A DNA stretch of 64,000 nt from the NCBI GenBank assembly GCA_021731145.1, contig JAKFXX010000006.1:1-64000 (forward strand), in the 5' to 3' direction. Within the stretch, counting starts at the first letter, position 1. Each line of letters opens with the position of its first letter. This DNA is from Gammaproteobacteria bacterium (lineage in GTDB: Bacteria; Pseudomonadota; Gammaproteobacteria; Ga0077554; Ga007554). A program made the translations under genes and the position numbers. The notes beneath the pieces were generated by a model. It was not told the origin of the DNA. It did no database searches and worked only from the letters and a program-made list of their open reading frames with translations. This document shows positions 49,751-60,893 of this stretch, one piece after another.

Positions 49751-50887
49751 CTACACGTCCCTGCTCGCAATCTGCCCTTTGATTTTCAGTGCCACGGCCA
49801 ATGCTCTCTCGGCCGAGGCATCCACACAGGTATAGTGCCCCATTTTGCGCCCAGGGCGGGCTTCGCGTTTGCCGTAGAGATGGAGTTTGGTTTGGGGGTG
49901 AACAAGAAGGTGTTCCCACTGCGGTGCGCCCTTGCCCCACAGGTCACCGAGGAGGTTGACCATCACGGCGGGGGTGAGAAGGCGGGTGTCGCCGAGTGGC
50001 AGGCCACACAGGGCGCGCACTTGCTGTTCGAACTGATTGGTAGCGCAGGCGTCCAGCGTGTAGTGGCCGCTGTTGTGGGGGCGCGGCGCCATCTCGTTGA
50101 TGAGCAGGCGTTCGCCTTGCAAAACAAAAAACTCCACAGCCAGCACGCCGCAATAATCGAGCCGCTCCGCCAGTGCAGCGGCAGTCTGCGTGGCCTTGAG
50201 CGCCAGGCCATCGGAGATGCGCGCGGGGATGATGCTTACGTCGAGGATACCATCGCGGTGCTGGTTTTCGGCCACGGGATAGACAACAGTCTGACCGTCC
50301 GCGCCGCGCGCCAGCACTACGGAGACTTCCCGTTCCAGCGGCAGCAATTCCTCCAGCACGCAGGGCGCGGCGCCCATTCCATCAAAGGCCGCCAGCGCCT
50401 CTTCAACGTTGTTTACCCGCGCCTGGCCCTTGCCGTCGTATCCAAACTGGCTGACCTTGAGCAGGGCGGGCGCGCCGATCTGCTGCATCGTCTCGACTAT
50501 CTCTTGTCGTGAGCGGATCACTGCGAAGCGGGCGCAGGGGAAGCCGTTCTCCGCCAGATAGCTCTTTTCCGTGATGCGATCCTGGGCTACCGCCACAGGC
50601 TCCGCCGCCGGGCGCACAGTGCAGAATTGGGCGAGAAAACGCAGGGTATCCGCGGGAACATTTTCGAATTCAGTGCTGATGGCAGCACAGGTTTTTCCTA
50701 GCTGCTCCAGTGCCTTTCTGTCAGAAAAGCCGGCAACGATATGGGCATCGGCAAAGTGTGCTGCCGGGCTGTCAGGGTCGGGGTCCAGCACGGTAACCTG
50801 ATAGCCCATGGTGCGCGCCGCGACGGCAAACATGCGGCCCAACTGGCCGCCTCCAAGGATGCCTAACATCGCACCCGGCAGTATCAT
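49751..50887 (-). CDS. purK: N5-carboxyaminoimidazole ribonucleotide synthase PurK
   Basis: This 378-residue ATP-grasp enzyme carboxylates AIR using bicarbonate in purine synthesis. The N-terminal [20 protein letters not shown] is canonical, with [14 protein letters not shown] and [19 protein letters not shown] in the ATP-grasp core. Its start overlaps the purE stop by 4 bases (ATGA), showing a purEK operon. Confidence 0.95.
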   Translation of the reverse strand: MILPGAMLGILGGGQLGRMFAVAARTMGYQVTVLDPDPDSPAAHFADAHIVAGFSDRKALEQLGKTCAAISTEFENVPADTLRFLAQFCTVRPAAEPVAVAQDRITEKSYLAENGFPCARFAVIRSRQEIVETMQQIGAPALLKVSQFGYDGKGQARVNNVEEALAAFDGMGAAPCVLEELLPLEREVSVVLARGADGQTVVYPVAENQHRDGILDVSIIPARISDGLALKATQTAAALAERLDYCGVLAVEFFVLQGERLLINEMAPRPHNSGHYTLDACATNQFEQQVRALCGLPLGDTRLLTPAVMVNLLGDLWGKGAPQWEHLLVHPQTKLHLYGKREARPGRKMGHYTCVDASAERALAVALKIKGQIASRDV

Positions 50888-51378
50888 TGCGGCGCGGGCA
50901 GTTCCATCGCCAAAACAGTTTCTTTCTGGCGGGCGCGAAAGGCGTTGAGGCGTTGCGCAAGATCGGGGTTGGTGCGCGCCAGCAGGGCAGCGGCAAACAA
51001 GCCGGCATTGGCGGCACCCGCTTCGCCGATGGCGAAGGTGGCGACAGGAATGCCCTTGGGCATCTGCACGATGGAAAGTAAGGAATCCATGCCATTGAGG
51101 TGTTTGGAAGGTACTGGCACACCGAGTACCGGCACGATAGTTTTGGCGGCCAGCATTCCCGGCAGATGTGCCGCGCCACCCGCGCCTGCGATGATGCAGG
51201 CGAGGCCACGCGCCTCGGCGGTCTCGGCATATTCAAAAAGGAGATCAGGTGTGCGGTGTGCCGACACCACTTTGGCTTCATACGGAATGCCAAAGGCGTC
51301 CAACTGCTTGACGGCGTGCTGCATGACATCCCAGTCACTGTTACTGCCCATCACCACGCCGACCAGTGGATTGCTCAT
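50884..51378 (-). CDS. purE: N5-carboxyaminoimidazole ribonucleotide mutase PurE
   Basis: This 164-residue class I PurE moves the carboxyl group from N5-CAIR to CAIR. Its signature motifs are [14 protein letters not shown] near residue 6, [13 protein letters not shown] near 40 and [17 protein letters not shown] near 64. It is the first gene of the purE-purK pair, and tRNA-Arg(CCG) lies just upstream on the same strand. Confidence 0.96.
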   Translation of the reverse strand: MSNPLVGVVMGSNSDWDVMQHAVKQLDAFGIPYEAKVVSAHRTPDLLFEYAETAEARGLACIIAGAGGAAHLPGMLAAKTIVPVLGVPVPSKHLNGMDSLLSIVQMPKGIPVATFAIGEAGAANAGLFAAALLARTNPDLAQRLNAFRARQKETVLAMELPAPQ

Positions 51379-51413
51379 GTCTTTGATCTTTGTTGTGTGC
51401 GGAATTTCTGTTG

Positions 51414-51490
<77 letters not shown>

Positions 51491-51793
51491 GGAATCGCGT
51501 AGAATAACTTATTATTGGGGATGACGTCCAGACCCAGCCTTGTCCAATGACACATTAGCCTGAAGGGAGTGCTGAGAATCCAAGGTGAGATGAACCTGGC
51601 GGGGCGGAAGTTGGGATCATGGAGGCATGATCGTGACTTTACATACCCAAAAATTACAAACGCTGGAACAGGTGCGCGCTTTCGTGGCGGGCAACACGCT
51701 GGTTTCCTTTCCCTTATACTGACCGCGCAGCGCCTAGCCACTCTTCCCTTCTTGCTGTTATGCTAAACCACATTTAATTTGGAGGATCCAGCT
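51491..51793. other. intergenic region between tRNA-Arg and bfr
   Basis: About 300 bases between divergent genes, holding the promoters of tRNA-Arg (minus) and bfr (plus). No gene or clear repeat was recognised. GGAGGATC just before the end is the bfr ribosome-binding site. No palindromic iron box was identified. Confidence 0.4.
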
Positions 51794-52258
51794 ATGCAAG
51801 GCGACAAAAAGGTCATCGCTTATCTCAATCAGCAGCTCACCTGTGAGCTCACTGCCATTAACCAGTATTTCATGCATTACAAGATGCAGGAAAACTGGGG
51901 GTTCAAGAAACTTGCCGAGAAAGTCCGCGCCGAAAGCATCGAGGAAATGAAGCACGCTGAGCAGTTGATGGACCGCATCCTGTTTCTTGAAGGCCTGCCC
52001 AATCTGCAAGATCTGCACAAGCTCAACGTAGGCGAAAACGTCGAAGAACAGCTCAAGCTGGATTTGGCGCTGGAAACCCAGTCCAGGCCGCTGCTTATCG
52101 AGGCGCTACAATACTGCCGCACGCAGCCAGATGATGTTTCCAAGGCGCTTTTCCAGGAGCTGCTGGAAGACACCGAAAAACACATTGACTGGCTGGAGAC
52201 GCAACTGGACTTGATTCAGAAGGTCGGCATACACAACTACCTGCAATCTCAAATGTAA
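51794..52258 (+). CDS. bfr: bacterioferritin
   Basis: This 154-residue four-helix protein forms the 24-mer iron store. The ferroxidase ligands are in LTCELTAINQYFMHYKM (Glu18), EEMKHAEQLMDR (Glu51, His54) and downstream Glu residues in helices C and D (ELLEDTEKHIDWLE). The heme-ligand methionine is present in SIEEMKHAE. ATG 51794, with GGAGG upstream, was chosen over an earlier in-frame codon. It is closed by a strong terminator. Confidence 0.95.
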   Translation: MQGDKKVIAYLNQQLTCELTAINQYFMHYKMQENWGFKKLAEKVRAESIEEMKHAEQLMDRILFLEGLPNLQDLHKLNVGENVEEQLKLDLALETQSRPLLIEALQYCRTQPDDVSKALFQELLEDTEKHIDWLETQLDLIQKVGIHNYLQSQM

Positions 52259-52309
52259 TCTATTCCTGCAGCTAAGGGGTGGCGCAAGCCCCCTGACGAT
52301 GTCGCATTG

Positions 52310-52349
52310 AACGGGCCAAGCTGTGTACACGCTTGGCCCGTTACTTTTT
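52310..52349 (+). terminator. intrinsic terminator of bfr
   Basis: AACGGGCCAAGC pairs perfectly with GCTTGGCCCGTT around a nine-base loop and is followed by ACTTTTTAG, 51 bases after the bfr stop. Confidence 0.9.
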
Positions 52350-52406
52350 AGGCTGCGAATTCGTGGCGTAAAAGGTATTATTAGCCATTTTCAGCAGAGG
52401 GTGGCT

Positions 52407-53603
52407 ATGGAGACCTTAAAATCAGGCAGTGATGTGCTGTTCATCCTGCTCGGCGCGATCATGGTGTTGGCGATGCACGCAGGCTTCGCCTTCCTTGAGG
52501 TCGGCACGGTGCGTAAAAAGAACCAGGTCAACGCACTGGTCAAGATCGTCACCGACTTTTCCGTGTCCACCATCGCCTACTTCTTCGTTGGTTACGGCAT
52601 CGCCTACGGCATTGATTTTCTGCATGGCGCACAGACGCTAACGGAAAAGAACGGTTACGAGCTGGTCAAATTTTTCTTCCTGCTGACATTTGCAGCGGCG
52701 ATTCCCGCCATCGTCTCCGGCGGCATCGCCGAGCGCGCCCGGTTTTACCCGCAATTGGCGGCGACCTTCCTGCTGGTGGCGTTGATCTACCCGCTGTTCG
52801 AAGGGATTGCATGGAATGGACGCTTTGGTATCCAGGATTGGCTGATGCAGCAGTTCGGCGCTAAATTTCACGACTTCGCCGGTTCAGTGGTGGTACACGC
52901 CGTGGGTGGCTGGATTGCACTCGGTGCAGTTCTCCTCCTGGGCGCGCGGCATGGACGCTACGGGCGTGATGGCGCGATTGCTGCGCACCCGCCCTCCAGC
53001 ATCCCCTTCCTCGCGCTGGGGGCCTGGATACTGGCGGTGGGCTGGTTCGGCTTCAATGTCATGTCCGCGCAGACCGTTGAGGCCGTGAGCGGACTGGTCG
53101 CCGTCAACTCGCTGATGGCGATGGTTGGCGGCATCCTCGCCGCATTGTTCGCAGGCCGTAACGATCCCGGCTTCGTCCATAACGGCGCGCTGGCGGGACT
53201 GGTGGCGGTATGTGCCGGATCGGATGTTATGCACCCGCTGGGCGCGCTTACCACCGGCGCTGTGGCGGGTGCGCTGTTTGTATGGACCTTTACCCTCACC
53301 CAAAACAAGTGGAAAATCGACGATGTGCTCGGCGTATGGCCGCTGCATGGACTGTGCGGCACATGGGGTGGTATCGCCGCAGGGATCTTCGGGATGCAGG
53401 CGCTGGGCGGCGTGGGTGGCGTCAGCCTTGTCTCTCAGCTCGTTGGCACACTGCTCGGCGTCACCATTGCGCTCGCTGGCGGTTTTGTCGTGTATGGCGC
53501 GCTAAAGAAATTGGTCGGCCTGCGCCTGACCCAAGAGGAAGAGTTCAATGGTGCGGATCTCAGCATCCACAAGATCAGCGCCGAACCACGTTACGGGGAT
53601 TGA
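52407..53603 (+). CDS. amt: ammonium transporter (Amt/Rh family)
   Basis: This 398-residue protein has about eleven membrane helices. The twin pore histidines are present in DFAGSVVVHAVGGW and VWPLHGLCGTWGG, and the family segment is GGIAERARFYP. ATG 52407 with GAGGG upstream is preferred; an open frame runs 28 codons further upstream into the bfr terminator. No glnK lies next to it, which is unusual since glnK-amtB pairs are common, so any control by a PII protein must come from elsewhere. Confidence 0.92.
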   Translation: METLKSGSDVLFILLGAIMVLAMHAGFAFLEVGTVRKKNQVNALVKIVTDFSVSTIAYFFVGYGIAYGIDFLHGAQTLTEKNGYELVKFFFLLTFAAAIPAIVSGGIAERARFYPQLAATFLLVALIYPLFEGIAWNGRFGIQDWLMQQFGAKFHDFAGSVVVHAVGGWIALGAVLLLGARHGRYGRDGAIAAHPPSSIPFLALGAWILAVGWFGFNVMSAQTVEAVSGLVAVNSLMAMVGGILAALFAGRNDPGFVHNGALAGLVAVCAGSDVMHPLGALTTGAVAGALFVWTFTLTQNKWKIDDVLGVWPLHGLCGTWGGIAAGIFGMQALGGVGGVSLVSQLVGTLLGVTIALAGGFVVYGALKKLVGLRLTQEEEFNGADLSIHKISAEPRYGD

Positions 53604-53659
53604 TTCTACTCTGATTGCAGGAGCAGGCTCGCTCCTGCAACACCCGCAAAAAAGGGCAG

Positions 53660-54175
53660 CTATTTTGCTGCACGCTCAAACACCGACCCATGGCACTTGG
53701 GGCAAGGCGGAATATGGCTGGTGGCGTGAAAATGCAGTTGTTTTCCGCAGTTGACGCATTGCAGCGTGCCGATGCCGGTGATCTCGCCGGTGTGATACAG
53801 CGACGCCTGTCTGGCGCGCTCCGCCAGCAGCAACAACTCCAGCTTGGTCTGGTCCGCCGCAGCTGCAAATGCCTCCAGCAACCGTTCCTCGATAAGCTGC
53901 AAATCAAAACGCAGCCAATCCTTTAGCTCGCCGCCGGTATCGGCCAGGTACGTTCCTGCGTCCTCCACGTCGCGCACCAGATAATCGCCGATCAACTCTG
54001 CTTCCTCGCGCGTCAGCTCGCCAATCTCGATAGCCTTTTCTTTGACTGTCTCGACAGCATGCCTGATATCCTTGTAACTGGCGTGTGCCATCAGCGCCTT
54101 CACCTGTCCCATCATGCGGTCATAGGCGTGAACATGTTTTTCGTCGGGCGCGTGTTTTTTCTGTGTCATAGCCAT
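53660..54175 (-). CDS. zinc-ribbon protein of the YbeL (DUF1451) family
   Basis: This 171-residue protein has a helical N-terminal two thirds (DRMMGQVKALMAHASYK, EEAELIGDYLVRDVEDAGTY) and a C-terminal zinc ribbon with paired cysteines CVNCGKQ and CPKCHGS. The family is of unknown function. In E. coli ybeL lies next to leuS, as here, but divergently oriented, so the link is conserved. It shares its promoter region with leuS. Confidence 0.85.
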   Translation of the reverse strand: MAMTQKKHAPDEKHVHAYDRMMGQVKALMAHASYKDIRHAVETVKEKAIEIGELTREEAELIGDYLVRDVEDAGTYLADTGGELKDWLRFDLQLIEERLLEAFAAAADQTKLELLLLAERARQASLYHTGEITGIGTLQCVNCGKQLHFHATSHIPPCPKCHGSVFERAAK

Positions 54176-54298
54176 AGCCTCAAAAGTAAGAAATCCTACA
54201 TTACCACAGCAGGGTTAATGTATTCCTGCGTCGATCTCAAAAAATGCATCTTGTCATGCCAAAACCTTATAATAGCCACCCATAACCACTCATAATAG

Positions 54299-56905
<2,607 letters not shown>

Positions 56906-56917
56906 TAGCGCACCCTG

Positions 56918-57838
56918 TTACCCCGCCATCGCCGCCTCCACTACCTTTCGCGTCAAGTGCGGCGCGAAGAGTTCGATGAAGGCATACATATAACCGCGCA
57001 GATAGCTGCCACGGCGGATACCGATGCGGGTGGTGCTGGGCTCGAACAGATGCGCGGCGTCGATGGCGCGCAGGCTTGTGTCGCGCGCGGGGTCGAAGGC
57101 CATGCTGGTAAGCAGCCCTATCCCCAGCCCCAGTTCGACATAGGTCTTGATCACGTCCGAGTCGAGCGCGGTAAATACCACGTTCGGTTCCAGCCCGTGC
57201 GCCTCGAAGGCCTGGTTGATCTTGGAACGCCCGGTGAAGGCAGAGTCATAGGTAACAATGGGATAACGGGCAACAGCTTCCAGCGTCAGTGGCCTCTCAT
57301 CCAATACCGGATGCCCGGGCGGCGCTACCACGCAGCGGTTCCATTGGTAACACGGCAGGGTCGCCAGGTCCTCGAACGAGGTAAGCGTCTCCGTGGCTAT
57401 CGCAATATCCGACACCCCTGATCTGACAAATTCCGTGACCTGCGCCGGGTTGCCCTGGTGCATGTGCAGGCTTACACCGGGATACCGTTCGGTGAAGGCC
57501 TTCACCACGGGGGGTAGGGCGTAGCGCGCCTGGGTGTGGGTGGTGGCAATGGAAAATGCACCGATGGTTTCGTTGGAAAACTCCTCACCCACCTGCCTGA
57601 TGTTCTCCATGTCGCGCAAAATGCGCTCCGCTATCGCCAGCACCTCCTTGCCAGGCGACGTCAGCCCGGTCAGACGCTTGGCGCCGCGTTCGAAGATATG
57701 CACATTCAGTTCTTCCTCAAGCAAACGGATCTGGTTGCTGATGCCGGGCTGGGCGGTGTGCAGTTTTTTGGCGGCGGCTGAAACACTGAGTCCCGAGCGC
57801 GCCACTTCACGGATGTAACGCAATTGCTGAATATTCAT
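56918..57838 (-). CDS. cysB: LysR-type regulator CysB
   Basis: This 306-residue regulator matches CysB along its length. The N-terminal winged HTH begins MNIQQLRYIREVARSGLSVS with LHTAQPGISNQIRLLEEEL. The inducer-binding part has FSIATTHTQARYALPP, DIAIATET and LDSDVIKTYVELGLGIGLL, where CysB binds N-acetylserine and sulfate or thiosulfate. It is divergent from an ABC transporter for sulfur compounds. A 17-bp palindrome in the 120-base gap is a good candidate for its operator. By family it activates sulfur-assimilation genes. Confidence 0.9.
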   Translation of the reverse strand: MNIQQLRYIREVARSGLSVSAAAKKLHTAQPGISNQIRLLEEELNVHIFERGAKRLTGLTSPGKEVLAIAERILRDMENIRQVGEEFSNETIGAFSIATTHTQARYALPPVVKAFTERYPGVSLHMHQGNPAQVTEFVRSGVSDIAIATETLTSFEDLATLPCYQWNRCVVAPPGHPVLDERPLTLEAVARYPIVTYDSAFTGRSKINQAFEAHGLEPNVVFTALDSDVIKTYVELGLGIGLLTSMAFDPARDTSLRAIDAAHLFEPSTTRIGIRRGSYLRGYMYAFIELFAPHLTRKVVEAAMAG

Positions 57839-57851
57839 ACGATCACCAAAA

Positions 57852-57868
57852 TATAATATTAAGTTATA
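57852..57868. promoter_or_regulatory. palindrome TATAAT-N5-GTTATA in the cysB / ABC-transporter gap
   Basis: The sequence TATAATATTAAGTTATA is a near-perfect 17-bp palindrome 14 bases from the cysB start, in a very AT-rich intergenic region. The same layout recurs at 60633-60649 ahead of tauE. It is a candidate CysB-binding site; no database comparison was possible. Confidence 0.45.
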
Positions 57869-57958
57869 TGTCGATCATATTTTATTATTTTTTATTCTAA
57901 GTCAACTCCCCTATAGTTCGCTTCAAGTGCATTACACAGCTCCAAGGAGATTATCGAT

Positions 57959-58987
57959 ATGCGTTGGCGGTTATTAGCAGGGTTTTATGGCGTGATTCTG
58001 TCACTCGCAACGGGTTCGCCCGCCTTCGCGGATACGGTTATACGCGTCGGGCATCTTCCCAATCTCACCCACCCTCAGGCGCTGGTTGGGCGGGCGACAG
58101 GTGAATTCGAAAAAAATGCCGGGGCCAAGGTTGAATGGACGGCGTTTAATGCAGGCGCATCCGCCATGGAAGCCTTGCTGGCAGACGAACTGGATCTTGC
58201 CTATGTCGGCCCCAGTCCCGCGCTCAACGCCTATGTCCGCTCCAAAGGCCGGGTGTTGCGCGTCGTTGCCGGTGCGGCCAGTGGCGGCGTAGCGCTGGTG
58301 GTGCGCAAGGATGCAGGCATTCGCAACCCGGCTGATTTGAAAGGCAAACGGGTAGCTGTGCCGGGGCTGGGCAATACCCAGGATGTCGCCCTGCGTTCCT
58401 GGCTCAAGGCCAAGGGCTTGGGCGCGGGCAGCAGTGTGCAGGTCATGCCGGTCAAAAACCCGGAAATTTTCACTCTATTCCAGCGCAAAGAGCTGGATGC
58501 CGCCTGGGTGCCCGAGCCATGGGCCACGCGCCTGATACAGGAAGCCGGTGGCGTATTGTTTGTGGACGAAAGAGATTTGTGGCCGGAGGGAAAGTTTCCC
58601 TCCACCCTGCTGGTTGCCCGCACCGATTTTCTGGCGAAAAACCGTGCCTTGGTTAAGCGCTTTGTCGGCACCCATGTAGACCTGACGGAAGCGATTATTC
58701 AGAAGCCTGACGAGGCCAAGCACAACATCAACGCCCAGTTGGCCAAGCTGATGGGTAAACCCCTGCCTGCGGCGCAATTGGATGAAGCCTTTACGCGGAT
58801 CGCCGCCACTTACGACCCCATCCCCGGCGCACTCCTGAAAGCTGCCAGACAGGCTTGGGAATTGAAGTATCTGCCGGGCGCCCAGCCACCCGATGTGGCG
58901 CCTATTTTTGACCTGTCACTGCTCAATGAGACTCTGCGCGAACGCGGCAAACCCCTGGTCGCCGTTCCCGCTACGGTCAAGCGCTAA
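57959..58987 (+). CDS. SsuA-like sulfonate-type ABC substrate-binding protein
   Basis: This 342-residue periplasmic protein has a signal peptide (LLAGFYGVILSLATGSPAFA). The NitT/TauT-type binding fold starts TVIRVGHLPNLTHPQALVGR and includes GASAMEALLADELDLAYVGP and WVPEPWATRL. Closest families bind aliphatic sulfonates, taurine or nitrate. Adjacent CysB and sulfite reductase genes favour a sulfur compound. AAGGAG precedes ATG 57959. No desulfonating oxygenase (SsuD/TauD) is in view, so the compound remains open. Confidence 0.85.
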   Translation: MRWRLLAGFYGVILSLATGSPAFADTVIRVGHLPNLTHPQALVGRATGEFEKNAGAKVEWTAFNAGASAMEALLADELDLAYVGPSPALNAYVRSKGRVLRVVAGAASGGVALVVRKDAGIRNPADLKGKRVAVPGLGNTQDVALRSWLKAKGLGAGSSVQVMPVKNPEIFTLFQRKELDAAWVPEPWATRLIQEAGGVLFVDERDLWPEGKFPSTLLVARTDFLAKNRALVKRFVGTHVDLTEAIIQKPDEAKHNINAQLAKLMGKPLPAAQLDEAFTRIAATYDPIPGALLKAARQAWELKYLPGAQPPDVAPIFDLSLLNETLRERGKPLVAVPATVKR

Positions 58988-59008
58988 TACTGGACCAGGA
59001 GAGGCGAA

Positions 59009-59788
59009 ATGCCCAAAGTAGAGATCAACGGCGTATCCCAGGTGTTCTGGTCGCAATCCGGCGCGGTGCAGGCGCTGGCGGAAACGTCACTGTCGATAGA
59101 CGAAGGTGAATTTGTCTGTATCGTTGGCCCGTCGGGCTGTGGCAAATCCACTTTGCTGAATCTGGTCGCAGGGCTGGCAAAACCGGACACCGGCCACGTG
59201 ATTGCAAATGGCAAGCCCGTGACCGGCCCCGGCCCCGACCGCGTGGTGATGTTTCAGGAGTCCGGCCTCTTTCCGTGGCTTAACGTCCTGCAAAACGTCA
59301 TGTTCGGGCTGAAAATGGCTGGCGTGCCCGAGCCGGAAAGGCGTGAACGTGCCGAAAAGCTGCTGCACATGGTTCACTTGTCGCGCTTCACCCAGGCATG
59401 GGTGCATGAGCTGTCGGGCGGCATGAAACAGCGCGTGGCTCTGGCGCGGGCATTGGCGCCGAACCCTGACATCTTGCTCATGGACGAACCGTTTGCCGCG
59501 CTGGACGCCCAGACGCGAGACATGCTCCACGATGAACTCGAAGACTTGTGGGCTAGCACCCGCAAAACCATCATCTTCGTTACCCACAATGTGCGCGAAG
59601 CAGTGCGTCTCGGCACCCGGGTCATCGTCATGACCGCCCGTCCGGGCCGGGTAAAGAGCATCTATGACATTGACCTGCCTCGCCCCCGTCATATTGAGGA
59701 TGTCGGACTGGTCAAAATCGCGGCGACCATCCGCGACGACTTGCGTGGCGAAGTGTTACAGGCCACTCACGAGGAAGGAATAGACTGA
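59009..59788 (+). CDS. SsuB/TauB-type ABC transporter ATPase
   Basis: This 259-residue ATPase powers the transporter. Walker A is GPSGCGKST near residue 41, the signature is LSGGMKQRVALARAL near 138, and Walker B is ILLMDEPFAALDAQT near 160, with the H-loop in FVTHNVREAV. Its stop overlaps the start of the permease gene by one base. It lies 21 bases after the binding-protein gene. Confidence 0.92.
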   Translation: MPKVEINGVSQVFWSQSGAVQALAETSLSIDEGEFVCIVGPSGCGKSTLLNLVAGLAKPDTGHVIANGKPVTGPGPDRVVMFQESGLFPWLNVLQNVMFGLKMAGVPEPERRERAEKLLHMVHLSRFTQAWVHELSGGMKQRVALARALAPNPDILLMDEPFAALDAQTRDMLHDELEDLWASTRKTIIFVTHNVREAVRLGTRVIVMTARPGRVKSIYDIDLPRPRHIEDVGLVKIAATIRDDLRGEVLQATHEEGID

Positions 59789-60630
59789 TGAATAACGTTG
59801 CGCACCAAGCCCCATCCGCAGCGCTCACTGCCATCGCGCAAACCAAGGCGCGCAAAGACCGGCTCGACCGCTGGCGCATCTATGCAATGCGCCTGGCATT
59901 TTTTGCCTCATTGATAGGCCTGTGGCACGCGCTGGTGTGGCTGGAAGTATGGGACGAGATGATCTTCCCCTCATTGCCGCAGGTGACAGAAACACTGTGG
60001 CTTGGCATGAGCGACCAATCGCTGCCGGCCGCCATCGCCATCAGCATGCAACGGCTACTAATCGGATATGGACTGGCGCTGTGCATCGGCATACCGCTCG
60101 GCCTGTTGCTGGGCCGTGTGCGCTGGCTGAACGAGACGGTTGGGATGCTTGCGATGGGGCTACAGGCACTGCCGAGTATTTGCTGGTTGCCCCTGGCGGT
60201 GCTGTGGTTCGGCCTGGGCGAGAGCGCGATGATCTTTGTGGTGGTGATGGGCGCCCTCATGGCGCTGACTTTGGCGACACGCGACGGGGTCAAAAACATG
60301 CCGCCACTTTATATGCGGGCGGCCCATGTGCTGGGCGCCAGCGGCTGGCGGCTGTATGTTCATGTGATGTTGCCTGCCACACTGCCCGCTGTACTGACCG
60401 GAGCAAAGCTGGGCTGGTCGTTTGCCTGGCGCTCATTAATGGCCGCCGAACTGCTGCTGGTGGGGGTGGGTCTTGGCTCATTGCTGGAACGAGGCCGCGA
60501 ATTGCACGACATGTCGCTGGTGGTGGCGGTGATGGTGGTCATCATGTTCGTTGGCCTGATGACCGATCGCTGGCTGTTCAGCCGCCTGGAACAGCGATTC
60601 GTCCATCGCCGCTGGGGAACGTCCGCATAA
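59788..60630 (+). CDS. SsuC/TauC-type ABC transporter permease
   Basis: This 280-residue permease has about six membrane helices. The cytoplasmic EAA-like loop reads YMRAAHVLGASGWRLYVHVM-LP. The C-terminal helix VVAVMVVIMFVGLMTDRWLF is typical for SsuC. The TGATG overlap with the ATPase gene shows tight coupling. It closes the three-gene transporter operon; the AT-rich region with the second palindrome follows. Confidence 0.9.
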   Translation: MNNVAHQAPSAALTAIAQTKARKDRLDRWRIYAMRLAFFASLIGLWHALVWLEVWDEMIFPSLPQVTETLWLGMSDQSLPAAIAISMQRLLIGYGLALCIGIPLGLLLGRVRWLNETVGMLAMGLQALPSICWLPLAVLWFGLGESAMIFVVVMGALMALTLATRDGVKNMPPLYMRAAHVLGASGWRLYVHVMLPATLPAVLTGAKLGWSFAWRSLMAAELLLVGVGLGSLLERGRELHDMSLVVAVMVVIMFVGLMTDRWLFSRLEQRFVHRRWGTSA

Positions 60631-60632
60631 AA

Positions 60633-60649
60633 TATAACCAATAGTTATA
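60633..60649. promoter_or_regulatory. palindrome TATAAC-N5-GTTATA upstream of tauE
   Basis: TATAACCAATAGTTATA is a perfect inverted repeat with a 5-base centre, three bases after the permease stop. It shares 11 of its 12 arm bases with the site at 57852-57868. The surroundings (60631-60700) are strongly AT-rich. It may be a second CysB-type operator for the tauE/sulfite reductase genes. Confidence 0.45.
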
Positions 60650-60730
60650 ATATAATAATAATTTATTACTTTTAATGATATTTAGGGATTGTTATAGTTT
60701 CAGGCTGCGTCGTTTAAAATAGCGCAACCG

Positions 60731-60879
60731 TACTTGTGCTGTGTCACAAAGCGATCAAGGGATGCAGTGCAAGGCAAAATCGGGCGAAAAAGCGGAGTTT
60801 ACAGGTAGTAAATGAGCATTTTGAGTCCGATTTTAACGCCGCAATGCGCCCTTCAGCGCTTTGTGACACAGTACAAGTA
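60731..60879. mobile_element. 149-bp MITE-like palindromic element
   Basis: The ends are 23-base inverted repeats with a single mismatch: TACTTGTGCTGTGTCACAAA (then GCG) on the left and its complement at 60857-60879. The interior is also an imperfect palindrome (GCAAGGCAAAATCGG against CCGATTTTAACGCCGC), so the whole unit can fold as one long hairpin. It encodes nothing. No clear target-site duplication was found. It ends 14 bases before the tauE start codon. Confidence 0.8.
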
Positions 60880-60893
60880 GTGAGGCCGACTGG

